Below are positions 17,851 to 27,315 of a stretch of DNA of 64,000 nt, piece by piece. The position numbers and the translations under genes are program-made. Source of the stretch: Dyadobacter luticola (GTDB lineage: Bacteria; Bacteroidota; Bacteroidia; Cytophagales; Spirosomataceae); assembly GCF_005860805.1 (NCBI RefSeq), contig NZ_VCEJ01000002.1, forward strand, positions 1,286,375-1,350,374, given 5' to 3'. The first letter of the stretch is position 1. Each line of letters begins with the position of its first letter. A model generated the notes under the pieces. The model had not been told where the DNA came from, searched no databases, and saw nothing but the letters and a program-made list of their open reading frames with translations.

Positions 17851-19671
17851 CTATTTCTTTTTCGCTCTTTTCTCCAACTCAGCCTGCTTTTTCTTCGCCT
17901 CGTCTGCTGCCTGCAGTGACTTTTCGAGGTACTTCTGGAATTTGGTCTGCTTCTTCTCTCCGTTCGCGTTTTTCTTGCGGTTCTCATCCAAAATCGCGCG
18001 GATCTTATCTTCATTTACAAACCTTTTGATCAGCAACTGCTGCGCGATCGTCGTGACGTTCGAAACAAAATAATAGAATGTCAAACCGGCCGGGAAGGAG
18101 TTTAAAACAAACATAAACATCAGCGGCATAATGTATCCAAGCACTTTCATATTCACCGGACCTGGCTGCGTCGGTGTGATCTGGTTGTTATAATATGCGT
18201 AACCAATGCTGGAAGCCGTCATCAGGATCGTAAACAAGCTGATGTGGTTACCGATACCCAGCGGCACGGTAAATGGCAGTTTGATAAATGAATCGTAAGT
18301 TGAAAGGTCACTTGCCCAAAGGAATGATTGCTGTCTTAATTCAATTAAATTAGGAAAAAGGAAGAACAGCGAGAACAAGATCGGCATCGTGGCGAGCACC
18401 GGGATACAGCCGCTCAACGGGCTTACACCAACTTGCTGGTACAGCTTCATCTGGTCTTGCTGCTGTTTCGCCATATCATCCGGGTTCTGCTGACGGATTT
18501 GTTCCAGTTCCGGGGCAAGCAGCCTCATTTTCGCCATGCTGATATACGAGCGGTAAGTCAGGGGTGTCAGCAATGTTTTTACAAATAATACCAGCAACAC
18601 GATCAGCAAACCGTAATTGCTTACAAAGGTTTCGAGGAAATTGAAAAGCGGTACCAGGAAAAATTTGTTGATCGGCTTCAAAAATGCGTAGCCTAAGTAT
18701 ACATTCTGGTCGAAATTCTCAGCCTTTACTTTGTCTACCAAATGGTAATCATTTGGTCCCAGGAAAAACTGGTAGTTGGCGTCACCTTTCTGCACCGCAG
18801 CCATCGGGATACCAGCAGTTACGTGCATGGTTTTTACAATCGTCGAATCATTTGGATTCACATCCGCACGCAATGTTACATTGCCAAAAGGATGTTTATC
18901 GGCGATCAAACCCGCCAGGAAGTACTTATGCTTGATGGTAAACCACTTAACCGGGTCAGCCGTTTTGTCTTCTTCATTGGAGGTCGGGCTTGTCGCCACG
19001 CTGTGCAATCCGTCGGTATAGTAGTTGATTGTCACCACCTCACGGTTTTTCTTCATGTCATTTTCAAGCTGCAACAGATCATTGTTCCAGTTGAATTCCA
19101 CCAACTTATTCGATGCAGCGGCACCCATTGATTTGATGCCATAATCGATCACATAACCACTTCCGTGTACCACGTAGGTCTGCTCGACGGTCTGGTTATT
19201 TTTAAGATTGACCTTATAAGTAATGATGGCAGAATCCTTCTCCGAAAGTGTTTTGTTCTCCGCAGTAGTCGTGAAAAACTGGTCTGTCAGACGCACATCA
19301 CCGGTTTGGGTCGGGAAGTTGATGTGGAAACTGTTGTGGTTTTCAGCAATAAGATAAAGCGGCTTTTGATCGTAGGTCTTATATTTTTTCAATAAAACCT
19401 CTTTCATCACCCCGCCTTTATTTGAAAAAACGACACGGATATCGTTGGTCTCTATCACCAGGTCCTGCGTGATTACCGGTGCGATTGAATCATTTACCGG
19501 GGAAGGTGCTCCGAGGGAGTCTTGCGTAATTGATGAAGCGACAGAGGTTTTTGAAGTATCTTGACTTGTTTGCTCCGCAGGCGTTGGTTCCACAGGTTTC
19601 GGAACCAGTATCTGGTAGCCTATCAGCATTAGCATGATGAGTACTAAGCCGATTATAAAATTTTTATCCAT
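17851..19671 (-). CDS. yidC: Membrane protein insertase YidC
   Basis: 606 residues. The N-terminal anchor (FIIGLVLIMLMLIGYQIL) is followed by a large periplasmic domain (about 60-350). The conserved 60KD_IMP core comes next (about 365-560), with NYGLLIVLLVLFVKTLLTPLTYR, LSGCIPVLATMPILFSLF and NSFPAGLTFYYFVSN. The Lys/Arg-rich coiled tail (KKKQAELEKRAKKK) is typical of ribosome contact. It inserts membrane proteins alone or with SecYEG. It lies downstream of pyrG with 78 bp between, which hold their own -7 box. Confidence 0.97.
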   Translation of the reverse strand: MDKNFIIGLVLIMLMLIGYQILVPKPVEPTPAEQTSQDTSKTSVASSITQDSLGAPSPVNDSIAPVITQDLVIETNDIRVVFSNKGGVMKEVLLKKYKTYDQKPLYLIAENHNSFHINFPTQTGDVRLTDQFFTTTAENKTLSEKDSAIITYKVNLKNNQTVEQTYVVHGSGYVIDYGIKSMGAAASNKLVEFNWNNDLLQLENDMKKNREVVTINYYTDGLHSVATSPTSNEEDKTADPVKWFTIKHKYFLAGLIADKHPFGNVTLRADVNPNDSTIVKTMHVTAGIPMAAVQKGDANYQFFLGPNDYHLVDKVKAENFDQNVYLGYAFLKPINKFFLVPLFNFLETFVSNYGLLIVLLVLFVKTLLTPLTYRSYISMAKMRLLAPELEQIRQQNPDDMAKQQQDQMKLYQQVGVSPLSGCIPVLATMPILFSLFFLFPNLIELRQQSFLWASDLSTYDSFIKLPFTVPLGIGNHISLFTILMTASSIGYAYYNNQITPTQPGPVNMKVLGYIMPLMFMFVLNSFPAGLTFYYFVSNVTTIAQQLLIKRFVNEDKIRAILDENRKKNANGEKKQTKFQKYLEKSLQAADEAKKKQAELEKRAKKK

Positions 19672-19714
19672 TATTAACTAAAAATGATTGAAAAGTACGC
19701 CCCGTTTGGGACGC

Positions 19715-19722
19715 CAAAGGTA
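19715..19722 (-). promoter_or_regulatory. -7 promoter element for yidC
   Basis: The minus strand reads TACCTTTG, an exact TAnnTTTG. It implies a transcript start near 19708 and a leader of about 37 nt. No clear -33 element is seen. Confidence 0.45.
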
Positions 19723-19749
19723 ATAAGATTTTCCTAAAAGGCTTTTGAA

Positions 19750-21414
19750 CTAGTGGATGGACGGATTCAAAGACTCAACAGACTTTTTAGCCAGCGAATA
19801 AGCCAGCGCAGCACGCACGAATTTCACAAAAAGCGGATGCGGGTTCATCACCGTACTTTTCAGCTCGGGGTGAAATTGTACACCAATATAAAAAGGGTGG
19901 CTCGGCAGCTCCATCATCTCAACCAGGTCATTATCAGGATTGATTCCCGTCGCGATCAGGCCTTTATCTTCAAAATCTTTCAGATACTTATTATTGAATT
20001 CGTAGCGGTGACGGTGGCGTTCGCTGATGTTCGTTTTGCCGTAAATGTTGTAGGCCAATGTATCCTTCTTGATCCGGCAGGCATAAGCCCCCAGACGCAT
20101 GGTACCGCCTTTATTAGAAATATCTTTCTGGTCCTTCATCAAATGGATTACCGGGTGGTCAGTATTCATATCCATTTCCACGGAATGTGCCGTATCCCAG
20201 CCGATCACGTTTCTTGCGTATTCGATCACCGCCATTTGCATTCCCAGACAGATCCCGAAAAATGGAATGTTGTTTTCACGCACATATTGAATAGCCGCAA
20301 TCTTACCTTCAATCCCCCGCTCTCCAAAACCAGGTGCAACCAGCACACCGTCCAGATTTTCCAGTTTCTCGACTATGTTATCCGCAGTAAGGCTTTCTGA
20401 ATGTATCCACTCAATGTTGACTTTGCATTCATTGGTAGCGCCGGCGTGGATAAATGATTCAACAATCGATTTGTATGCGTCGTGCAGCTCTACATATTTT
20501 CCTACAAGACCTATGCAAATAGAATCAGTAGGACTTTTTAATCTTGAAAGGAATGTTTTCCAGGAATCCAGGTCCACATCTTTGTCATTATAAATGTCGA
20601 GCATATACAATGCGCGCTGGTCGAGCCTTTCTTTTAACATTAGTAACGGCACAGCATAAATGGTATCCGCGTCCATCGCCTCGATCACCGAATTTACCTG
20701 TACGTTACAGAAAAGCGCGATTTTTTTGCGGATGTCGTAGGGCAGCGGATGCTCCGTGCGGCAAACGAGAATGTCAGGCTGGATACCCGATTCTTGTAAC
20801 ATTCTCACCGAGTGCTGCGTCGGTTTGGTTTTTAATTCTCCGGCGGAATTCAGGTAAGGGATCAATGTGAGGTGGATCACCAGAGTATCATGTTCCTCCA
20901 TTTCAAACTTCACCTGACGAACTGCTTCCAAAAACGGCAGCGACTCGATATCCCCTACGCAGCCTCCGATTTCGGTGATCACGATATCGTAATCGCCTGT
21001 CTGGCCAAGCAGAAGCATGTTTCTTTTGAGCTCGTCGGTAATGTGCGGAACAACTTGGACTGTCTTTCCAAGGAAGTCGCCCCTGCGCTCGGCAGTGATC
21101 ACATTGTGGTAAATCCGACCGGTTGTAACATTGTTGGCCTGAGAGGTACGGACGTTCAGAAAACGCTCGTAGTGGCCAAGGTCGAGGTCAGTTTCGGCAC
21201 CGTCGTCCGTAACATAGCATTCGCCGTGTTCATACGGATTCATGGTTCCGGGATCGATATTCAAATATGGATCAAATTTTTGAATGGTGACAGAAAGCCC
21301 TCTGGCTTGCAGCAGTTTAGCTAATGAAGAGGCAATGATTCCCTTGCCGAGTGAAGATGTAACACCGCCCGTAACGAAAATGTACTTCGCGGTCTTTTGT
21401 GCTTTGGAAGCCAT
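19750..21414 (-). CDS. pyrG: CTP synthase
   Basis: 554 residues. The synthetase domain shows KYIFVTGGVTSSLGKGI, DPYLNIDPGTMNPYEHGE and EIGGCVGDIESLPFLEA. The glutaminase domain shows the nucleophile region PFFGICLGMQ and a C-terminal HPEL. It converts UTP to CTP with glutamine and ATP. Start: the frame extends to 21450, but the ATG at 21414 gives MASKAQKTAKYIFVTGG. The longer version would begin upstream of the transcript start implied by the promoter at 21448. Confidence 0.97.
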   Translation of the reverse strand: MASKAQKTAKYIFVTGGVTSSLGKGIIASSLAKLLQARGLSVTIQKFDPYLNIDPGTMNPYEHGECYVTDDGAETDLDLGHYERFLNVRTSQANNVTTGRIYHNVITAERRGDFLGKTVQVVPHITDELKRNMLLLGQTGDYDIVITEIGGCVGDIESLPFLEAVRQVKFEMEEHDTLVIHLTLIPYLNSAGELKTKPTQHSVRMLQESGIQPDILVCRTEHPLPYDIRKKIALFCNVQVNSVIEAMDADTIYAVPLLMLKERLDQRALYMLDIYNDKDVDLDSWKTFLSRLKSPTDSICIGLVGKYVELHDAYKSIVESFIHAGATNECKVNIEWIHSESLTADNIVEKLENLDGVLVAPGFGERGIEGKIAAIQYVRENNIPFFGICLGMQMAVIEYARNVIGWDTAHSVEMDMNTDHPVIHLMKDQKDISNKGGTMRLGAYACRIKKDTLAYNIYGKTNISERHRHRYEFNNKYLKDFEDKGLIATGINPDNDLVEMMELPSHPFYIGVQFHPELKSTVMNPHPLFVKFVRAALAYSLAKKSVESLNPSIH

Positions 21415-21447
21415 AAGACGTTGCTTTTTTTCTATGATTACGGGATA

Positions 21448-21455
21448 CAAAGATA
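21448..21455 (-). promoter_or_regulatory. -7 promoter element for pyrG
   Basis: The minus strand reads TATCTTTG, an exact TAnnTTTG, giving a start near 21441 and a short leader before the ATG at 21414. This supports the shorter pyrG start. Confidence 0.5.
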
Positions 21456-21610
21456 CAGGAATCTCGGAAGAATCTTAGCGGCGCTTGTCTAAATATTTGG
21501 GCGGGCAGGTTAACGCATTGTTACTCTGCCCGGTTACCCCGATCACTTTTTAATAACAAATTCCTAAATTCCATCCTCACCAACCAATTCCGGACATTAA
21601 ACCCTGAAAA

Positions 21611-22510
21611 ATGATGAAAAAGCTTTTCCTATTTGCAGTGCTTACCATCTGTCTTGCGCAGCTTCATGCACAGAATGCGGCGCAGCCGCCCAAAACGCCG
21701 CTCAAAATTATCGTATTCGGCGCACACCCGGACGATTGTGATCTGGGAGCCGGTGGAGTGGCCTCGATTTATTCGTCGATGGGGCATAAAGTGAAATTTG
21801 TATCACTCACAAACGGCGATGCGGGTCACCAGGATATTGGTGGCGGCGAGCTGGCGGCGCGGCGGTTGAAAGAAACCAAAGAAGTGGCCAAAAGACTCGG
21901 CATTGAATATGACGTGCTCGACAACCACGATGGCGAACTATTCCCCACTTTGGAGAATCGCCTGGCCGTGATCCGCAAAATCCGCGAGTGGAATGCCGAC
22001 CTGGTGATCGCGCCGCGCACCAATGATTACCACCCCGATCACCGCAACACCGGCGTGGTAGTTCAGGATGCAGCTTACCTGGTAATCGTACCCAACATTC
22101 TTAGCAGTGTGCCTCCCCTAACCAAAAACCCCGTTTTTCTTTATTTCCGGGATCGTTTTCAGCGTCCGAATCCCTTTCGTCCTGACATTGCGATTGACTT
22201 AACCACGGTTCTTGCTAAAAAAGTAGACGGACTGGACGCTCACGTTTCGCAGTTTTACGAGTGGCTTCCCTGGACGAATCAAGATCTCGACAATGTTCCG
22301 AAAGATCTGGTGGAGCGAAAAAAATGGCTAATGACCGCGATGGAAAAACGCTCTTCGGTCTCGCCGGAAATTAAACTGGTCGTGGAGAAATGGTATGGAA
22401 AAGAGAAAGCGGAGCAGATCAAGTTTGTGGAGGTTTTCGAAATTTGTGAATATGGAAAGCAGCCTTCACAGGATGAAATTAAGCGGCTGTTTCCCATGCT
22501 GCCTCAGTAG
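21611..22510 (+). CDS. Secreted PIG-L/LmbE family deacetylase
   Basis: 299 residues with a signal peptide (MMKKLFLFAVLTICLAQLHAQ). The PIG-L metal-binding motifs are complete: GAHPDDCDLGAGG near residue 37 and NDYHPDHRNTG near residue 138. Family members remove N-acetyl groups from amino-sugar conjugates using zinc. Export to the periplasm suggests a glycan or cell-wall substrate, which is an inference. The ATG at 21614 is an equally good start. It is convergent with nspC across a strong terminator. Confidence 0.88.
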   Translation: MMKKLFLFAVLTICLAQLHAQNAAQPPKTPLKIIVFGAHPDDCDLGAGGVASIYSSMGHKVKFVSLTNGDAGHQDIGGGELAARRLKETKEVAKRLGIEYDVLDNHDGELFPTLENRLAVIRKIREWNADLVIAPRTNDYHPDHRNTGVVVQDAAYLVIVPNILSSVPPLTKNPVFLYFRDRFQRPNPFRPDIAIDLTTVLAKKVDGLDAHVSQFYEWLPWTNQDLDNVPKDLVERKKWLMTAMEKRSSVSPEIKLVVEKWYGKEKAEQIKFVEVFEICEYGKQPSQDEIKRLFPMLPQ

Positions 22511-22538
22511 AATCTTCTGGATCATATTGAAAATTAAG

Positions 22539-22587
22539 AAGGCCCGATTCTGGAAAATTGTAGCACATTTCCGGAACCGGGCCTTTT
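22539..22587. terminator. Bidirectional terminator between the PIG-L gene and nspC
   Basis: The outer stem AAGGCCCG pairs with CGGGCCTT, and an inner stem TTCTGGAAA pairs with TTTCCGGAA around a loop of about 11 nt. TTTT follows on the plus strand. The position between two convergent stops fits. Confidence 0.75.
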
Positions 22588-22625
22588 ACATAAAATTAAA
22601 CTTTCCAGGAATAGTTACATATTCA

Positions 22626-23783
22626 CTATGATAACCTATCCTTGAAACTCTCGTACCCATAAGTCCTCACGAGCTGAAATTCACCACTAGTTTTCCATAT
22701 ACCGATGGAAGGTAAGTTAACACCGTTAAATGTGGTGGTCTTTACCATCGTATAATGGATCATGTCTTCAAATATGATTTTTTGACCAATTTCCAGTGGA
22801 GTATCAAATGAATAGTCACCGATGAAGTCACCTGCGAGGCACGTCATCCCACCCATCCTGTACGTAGGTTTTCCATCGACGGCATCGTGGTAGGAATCGG
22901 AGATCGCGGGTTTATATGGCATTTCCAATGTATCCGGCATGTGGGCTGCAAATGAGGTATCCAGAATCGCGACGTCCACGCCCTGGCTATCCATTACATC
23001 CAGCACGGTTGTAACCAACTCTCCCGTGCGCCAGGCAATGGCTGAGCCTGGTTCCAGTATCGCTTCCAGATTATATTTCTCTCTGATTTTTTTGACTAAC
23101 TGAATTAGCTTCTCAATGTCATAGCCCTCTCTCGTCATCAAATGTCCGCCACCCATGTTCAGCCACTTGGCCTGATGTAGCAGATCGCTGAATTTACTTT
23201 CCAGTGCTTCCAATGTTCGTTCCAAAGTATCGGAGCCATTTTCACATAATGTATGAAAGTGAATTCCTTCAATCCCCTCCGGCAATACATTTGGCAATTT
23301 ATCACGCGTCACACCCAGCCTCGATCCCGGCACGCAGGGGTTGTACATTTCGGTCGCTACTTCGGAATATTGTGGATTTACACGGATTCCGCAGGAAAGC
23401 GCGTGAGACGGGTTTAATGATTTAAATTCCTCTACCCTACTCTTAAACCGCTCCCACTGGGTTAAAGAGTTAAATGTAATGTGGCTGCTGCGCTGCAAAA
23501 TTTCGTCGAATTCCTGATCCAGATATGCAGGCATATAAGTATGCGCCTGGTAACCCATAAAATCGTTGATGAGCTTCACTTCATTCAAAGAGCTGGCCGT
23601 GGCGCCGGAAAGATATTCTTTCACGATCGGAAAGACACTGTACATGGAAAAACCTTTGAGGGCCAGGATGATTTTGCATCCCGCTGCTTTCTGCACAGAA
23701 TCGATCAGCGCGAGGTTCTTTCGCAGCAGGTCTTCATGCAATACAAAACAAGGTGATGGTATTTGGCTGTAATCTATCGGCAT
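22626..23783 (-). CDS. nspC: Carboxynorspermidine decarboxylase
   Basis: 385 residues of a fold-type III (alanine-racemase-like) PLP decarboxylase. The PLP lysine lies in ILALKGFSMYSVFP. Other family signatures are GIRVNPQYSEV, GIEGIHFHTLCENGSD, WLNMGGGHLMTREGYD, ILEPGSAIAW and GMTCLAGDFIGDY. It makes norspermidine or spermidine from the carboxy precursor, the alternative polyamine route common in Bacteroidota. The partner dehydrogenase is not in this window. Confidence 0.95.
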   Translation of the reverse strand: MPIDYSQIPSPCFVLHEDLLRKNLALIDSVQKAAGCKIILALKGFSMYSVFPIVKEYLSGATASSLNEVKLINDFMGYQAHTYMPAYLDQEFDEILQRSSHITFNSLTQWERFKSRVEEFKSLNPSHALSCGIRVNPQYSEVATEMYNPCVPGSRLGVTRDKLPNVLPEGIEGIHFHTLCENGSDTLERTLEALESKFSDLLHQAKWLNMGGGHLMTREGYDIEKLIQLVKKIREKYNLEAILEPGSAIAWRTGELVTTVLDVMDSQGVDVAILDTSFAAHMPDTLEMPYKPAISDSYHDAVDGKPTYRMGGMTCLAGDFIGDYSFDTPLEIGQKIIFEDMIHYTMVKTTTFNGVNLPSIGIWKTSGEFQLVRTYGYESFKDRLS

Positions 23784-23840
23784 TGTTATAAATGAATGTG
23801 GCAGATCGGCTGAAATGCAATGTTTCTGTTATTTTGTACG

Positions 23841-23848
23841 CAAAAGTA
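23841..23848 (-). promoter_or_regulatory. -7 promoter element for nspC
   Basis: The minus strand reads TACTTTTG, an exact TAnnTTTG, about 58 bp upstream of the nspC ATG. Confidence 0.4.
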
Positions 23849-23902
23849 TTAGTTTGAGTTTCCAAAACACGATCATTCTTTCCCAAGTCCTTAAATGATA
23901 AT

Positions 23903-24490
23903 ATGGCTTTCCTTGTACTAGATATTGAAATGACCGGGCCTGAACCGGGTTGGAATGAGATCATTCAAATCGGCGCCGAGCTGTTTGACGACAACTGGCG
24001 GTCGCTCGGTACTTACCTGCAAAATGTGTATCCGGAGAATGAGGAGGCATTTTCGGTTAAATCCGAAGAAGTGCATGGCCTCTCGATGGCTGACCTGGAA
24101 GACGCGCCGATGATCTACGACGTGCTGCCGGAATTTGAAAAATGGATCAAAAAACTGAATGCCGGAAAGCCAAGCCTGAACAATGTGATCATTTGCGGCC
24201 AAAGTGTGATCAACGACATTAATTTTCTGCGGTTTGCCTACCGGAATGAAAAAATGAAATGGTCGTTTTCCAACAAAATGCTTGACCTCCACACGGTATC
24301 CTACCTCTTTTTCCAAATCCTTGAAAAGAATGGTAAAAATGTACCGCGCTCGCTGAGCCTCGGATCGGTGGCCGGATACTTTGGTTTTGAGCGCGAAGAA
24401 GAAACTCACAATGCCCTGGAAGACGCCCGGCTGACGGCCAAGTGTTTCAAAGAATTTTTCAAGCTAATTGACAAGGTTAAACTCCAATGA
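23903..24490 (+). CDS. DEDDh-type 3'-5' exonuclease
   Basis: 195 residues of the RNase T/DnaQ fold. The catalytic pair DIEMTG (Asp7, Glu9) opens the protein. A middle Asp follows in QSVINDINFLRF, and a C-terminal ETHNALEDARLTAKCFKEF supplies His and the last Asp. The family removes nucleotides from 3' ends of RNA or DNA, and the proofreading, oligoribonuclease-like or RNA-processing role cannot be told apart here. The gene overlaps the next one by 4 bp (ATGA), so the two are translationally coupled. Confidence 0.87.
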   Translation: MAFLVLDIEMTGPEPGWNEIIQIGAELFDDNWRSLGTYLQNVYPENEEAFSVKSEEVHGLSMADLEDAPMIYDVLPEFEKWIKKLNAGKPSLNNVIICGQSVINDINFLRFAYRNEKMKWSFSNKMLDLHTVSYLFFQILEKNGKNVPRSLSLGSVAGYFGFEREEETHNALEDARLTAKCFKEFFKLIDKVKLQ

Positions 24491-25368
24491 TCGACTACAA
24501 TCCGAAAGAGTGGTTTAAGTATATATTTTATTTTCAAAAAGGCGATACGGTCCGCAAGCTTACGCCGCTTATCCTGGCGATGGGGATTTACTCAACGCTG
24601 GTAGCGCTCCTGATCATCGGACATTGGAAACTGGGCGAAAACCACGACATCAAAAATATCTCACTCATGCACTCGCTGCTGGGTTTTGTGATATCCATGT
24701 TGCTCGTTTTCAGGACTAATACGGCGTATGATCGGTGGTGGGAAGGCCGGAGACAGTGGGGCTCGCTGGTAAACAGCAGCCGGAACCTCGCTCTAAAAAT
24801 TAACGGATTACTGGGAAATGAGTTTGCCGATGAGCGGCAGTTTTTCAAAACCATGATTCCGAATTACGCATTTGCATTAAAAAACCATTTACGCAGCCAA
24901 TACTTTCCGGATGAACTGTCAGATAACCGTTTTTTCGATAAAACTCAACTGAAAACGCATGAGCACATCCCGAATCAGATTGCCTCGGCGATTTTTGCCA
25001 AAGTGATTGAATTACAGAAAACCGGCGCGCTGCTTCCTGAACATACCATTTTATTAAATACCCAACTGGAATCCTTCACGGATATCTGCGGTGCTTGCGA
25101 GCGGATCAAAAATACTCCTATCCCACTGTCGTACAGCTCTTTTATTAAGAAATTCATCTTCACTTACTGCCTGACATTACCGGTCGGCTACGTTTTCAGC
25201 CTGCATTATCTGGTGATCCCTTTTGTGATGTTCGTGTTTTACATTCTTGCAAGTTTGGAAGTGATAGCGGAGGAGATTGAAGATCCGTTTGGCGAGGACA
25301 GCAATGATTTGCCGATTGAAAGAATTTGTAAAAACATCCAGTCTTCGACGGCTTCGCTGCTCGACTAA
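24487..25368 (+). CDS. Bestrophin-family ion channel (RFP-TM/UPF0187)
   Basis: 293 residues. Membrane segments lie near 24-45 (LTPLILAMGIYSTLVALLII), 60-75 and 225-258. The bestrophin signature FRTNTAYDRWWEGRRQWGSLVN is at about 74-95, and a C-terminal IEDPFGEDSNDLPIERI matches the acidic region of the family. Bacterial homologues form pentameric ion channels. Its start overlaps the stop of the exonuclease gene by four bases. The two functions have no obvious link, so the coupling may only reflect shared expression. Confidence 0.9.
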   Translation: MIDYNPKEWFKYIFYFQKGDTVRKLTPLILAMGIYSTLVALLIIGHWKLGENHDIKNISLMHSLLGFVISMLLVFRTNTAYDRWWEGRRQWGSLVNSSRNLALKINGLLGNEFADERQFFKTMIPNYAFALKNHLRSQYFPDELSDNRFFDKTQLKTHEHIPNQIASAIFAKVIELQKTGALLPEHTILLNTQLESFTDICGACERIKNTPIPLSYSSFIKKFIFTYCLTLPVGYVFSLHYLVIPFVMFVFYILASLEVIAEEIEDPFGEDSNDLPIERICKNIQSSTASLLD

Positions 25369-25680
25369 GTATGTTTACAAACATTAGAGAATTATAAGAA
25401 TCCGATTAAAATTTTAGTGTTTTAAAAAATTTTCCCAAGACTCAACTAAACCCAGGTTTTCCGATTTTTTCACTTGGGGATGAAATGATGGTACGGGTCG
25501 AAACCTAATTTTTTAATTATGAAAAAAATTACTGCATCATAGCATTCATTTGAAACCTATTTCTACAAATACCGCAAAATCGGCCAAAATTAGAACATTT
25601 GAAATCCTGAAATAAAACTTGCAAATTTTCATAATCCCGAAAAAAAGGGTCGTCATTCCAATTTTTAAACAATGACCATT
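25369..25680. other. 312-bp AT-rich intergenic region
   Basis: It contains many A/T runs and no ORF longer than about eight codons on the plus strand. One short start, MKKITAS then stop at about 25519-25542, looks accidental. There is no clean TAnnTTTG and no strong hairpin. It probably holds the promoter of the 140-residue secreted protein gene. Confidence 0.4.
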
Positions 25681-26103
25681 ATGAAAAACAAGCATCTTTT
25701 TTTAAGCTTTCTACTAATATTCACAGTAGGTTCTTTTGCTACTTACGCCCAGTCGATTGTCGATCCGGGTATATCTGTTTACAATTATAAACATCCCAAC
25801 AAAGCAGCCCAGGCGAAAGCCAGCGGCAAGGAAATGCATAAAGTGCGGGTGGAAAGTTATAATACGCTCGAACAGTACGGCAAGCATAACCGGATGCGGA
25901 ATTACAGTACGACGCCGAAATACGCACCCCGCCCTGCCAGACTGGTTGTTGCAAGGGAGTATAAGGTGCAGGGCGTGGAAATCAATCCGCTGAACTCACC
26001 GCGAAACTATAAGACTCCGACGATCAACATTCGCAAAGACACCACAGGCCTCGCCGATTCTTATGATAAATCAGAAGGCACGCCCTATCCGAATAGGGAT
26101 TAG
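25681..26103 (+). CDS. Small secreted protein of unknown function
   Basis: 140 residues. MKNKHLFLSFLLIFTVGSFATYAQ is a signal peptide with cleavage after about residue 24. The mature part is basic, rich in Tyr, Asn, Pro and Lys, and has no Cys. Phrases such as YNKH, RNYSTTPKYAPRPARL and LNSPRNYKTP suggest an extended or repetitive, poorly folded chain. The frame also allows an ATG at 25672, but the ATG at 25681 gives a standard signal peptide. No family is recognised. A terminator follows. Confidence 0.7.
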   Translation: MKNKHLFLSFLLIFTVGSFATYAQSIVDPGISVYNYKHPNKAAQAKASGKEMHKVRVESYNTLEQYGKHNRMRNYSTTPKYAPRPARLVVAREYKVQGVEINPLNSPRNYKTPTINIRKDTTGLADSYDKSEGTPYPNRD

Positions 26104-26125
26104 TCAAAACCGAATGTATGTTTTC

Positions 26126-26152
26126 AAAAACCAGCCCCGGCTGGTTTTTTTT
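26126..26152 (+). terminator. Rho-independent terminator
   Basis: AAACCAGCC pairs with GGCTGGTTT around a very short loop, followed by a run of eight T. It lies about 25 bp after the stop of the secreted protein gene. Confidence 0.75.
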
Positions 26153-26303
26153 GTTTTTCTAATAACTCGTTGACAGCTAGTATCGTGAGGTAAAAGTTAT
26201 TTAAATCTGAAAAAGTATAACAATAGCAAGTTGTTCGGCATTCTAATCATTATTTAATAGAGCCGGTTTGTAGTCAATATTTGAATTTCATAATTTCGAC
26301 GTT

Positions 26304-27215
26304 ATGATACCCCAGGAAACCGTCGAGCATTTTTACCAAACCCATCCGGCCGCAAAAGGCTTGAAGGCACCGGATAAAACTGCTGGTGAAAAGGGTCACT
26401 TCAATGTATTTTCCCGGGTATTCTGCACCAGATATACTTCCTACGCCCGGCGGGATTTTTACAAAATATCGTTGATCATTGGTCGTGGCAAGATTTCTTG
26501 GGGCGGGCAGGAAACCGAGATCAAACAAAGCGCGCTGGTTTTCTTCAACCGCAATGTGCCTTATTCGTGGCAGGCAACTTCCGACGAGCAGTCGGGGTAC
26601 TTCTGTTTATTCAACGACGAATTCCTGAGCAGCATCAATCGCGCGACACTGGTGAATGACTGTCCTATCCTTCGCACTGATGTAATTCCCGTCTATTTTC
26701 TGAGTCCTGAGCAGGAAAATTATTTGTTGGGTGTCTTTGGTAAAATGCAAGCCGAAATGGAATCGAGTTACGTACACAAATACGATCTGATGCGTAATTA
26801 TGTGAATGTGATCGCACACGAAGCCATGAAAATGCAGCCATCCGAAGTAGGCGACGTGCAGCTGAATGGTTCCGCCCGGCTTTCCACCTTATTTCAGGAA
26901 TTACTGGACCGTCAGTTTCCGATCGAGTCGCCTGAGCACAAGCTTAAATTGAAGACGGCCAAAGACTATGCGGCCCGGCTCGGCGTGCATGTCAATCACC
27001 TCAACCGCGCACTGAAAGAAAACACCGGCAAAACGACGACCCACCACATCATCGACCGCATTTTGTCGCAGTCGAAACTCATGCTCCGGCATTCAAATTG
27101 GAGCATCGCCGAAATTGCATTTTGCCTTGGATTCGAATATCCCGCCTATTTCAACAACCTTTTCAAAAAGGAAATCGGTATAACACCTAAGTCATATCGG
27201 ACACATGAGCGATAG
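26304..27215 (+). CDS. AraC-family transcriptional regulator
   Basis: 303 residues. The N-terminal half (about 20-180) is a cupin-like ligand or dimer domain. The C-terminal 100 residues form the double HTH: DYAARLGVHVNHLNRALKENTG and IAEIAFCLGFEYPAYFNNLFKKEIGITPKSYR. It lies upstream of and co-oriented with the exporter genes, so it is the likely local regulator of that tripartite pump. The effector is unknown. Confidence 0.92.
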   Translation: MIPQETVEHFYQTHPAAKGLKAPDKTAGEKGHFNVFSRVFCTRYTSYARRDFYKISLIIGRGKISWGGQETEIKQSALVFFNRNVPYSWQATSDEQSGYFCLFNDEFLSSINRATLVNDCPILRTDVIPVYFLSPEQENYLLGVFGKMQAEMESSYVHKYDLMRNYVNVIAHEAMKMQPSEVGDVQLNGSARLSTLFQELLDRQFPIESPEHKLKLKTAKDYAARLGVHVNHLNRALKENTGKTTTHHIIDRILSQSKLMLRHSNWSIAEIAFCLGFEYPAYFNNLFKKEIGITPKSYRTHER

Positions 27216-27277
27216 GCATGTTTGAATTTTATAAGATATTATTTGAAAGTAGTAAAGATTACCAGCGGTTACACATT

Positions 27278-27285
27278 TACATTTG
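27278..27285 (+). promoter_or_regulatory. -7 promoter element for the exporter operon
   Basis: TACATTTG is an exact TAnnTTTG and gives a transcript start near 27292. The TTG at 27283 that opens the longest frame of the next gene lies inside this element, so the ATG at 27316 is the better start. Confidence 0.5.
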
Positions 27286-27315
27286 CAACGTCATTTGACA
27301 GAACTGTCATTCGTT

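Noticed and set aside
25519..25542. Seven-codon reading frame MKKITAS as a leader peptide
   Set aside because: It is followed by no hairpin and lies about 140 bp before the next gene. No repeated amino acid codons suggest attenuation.
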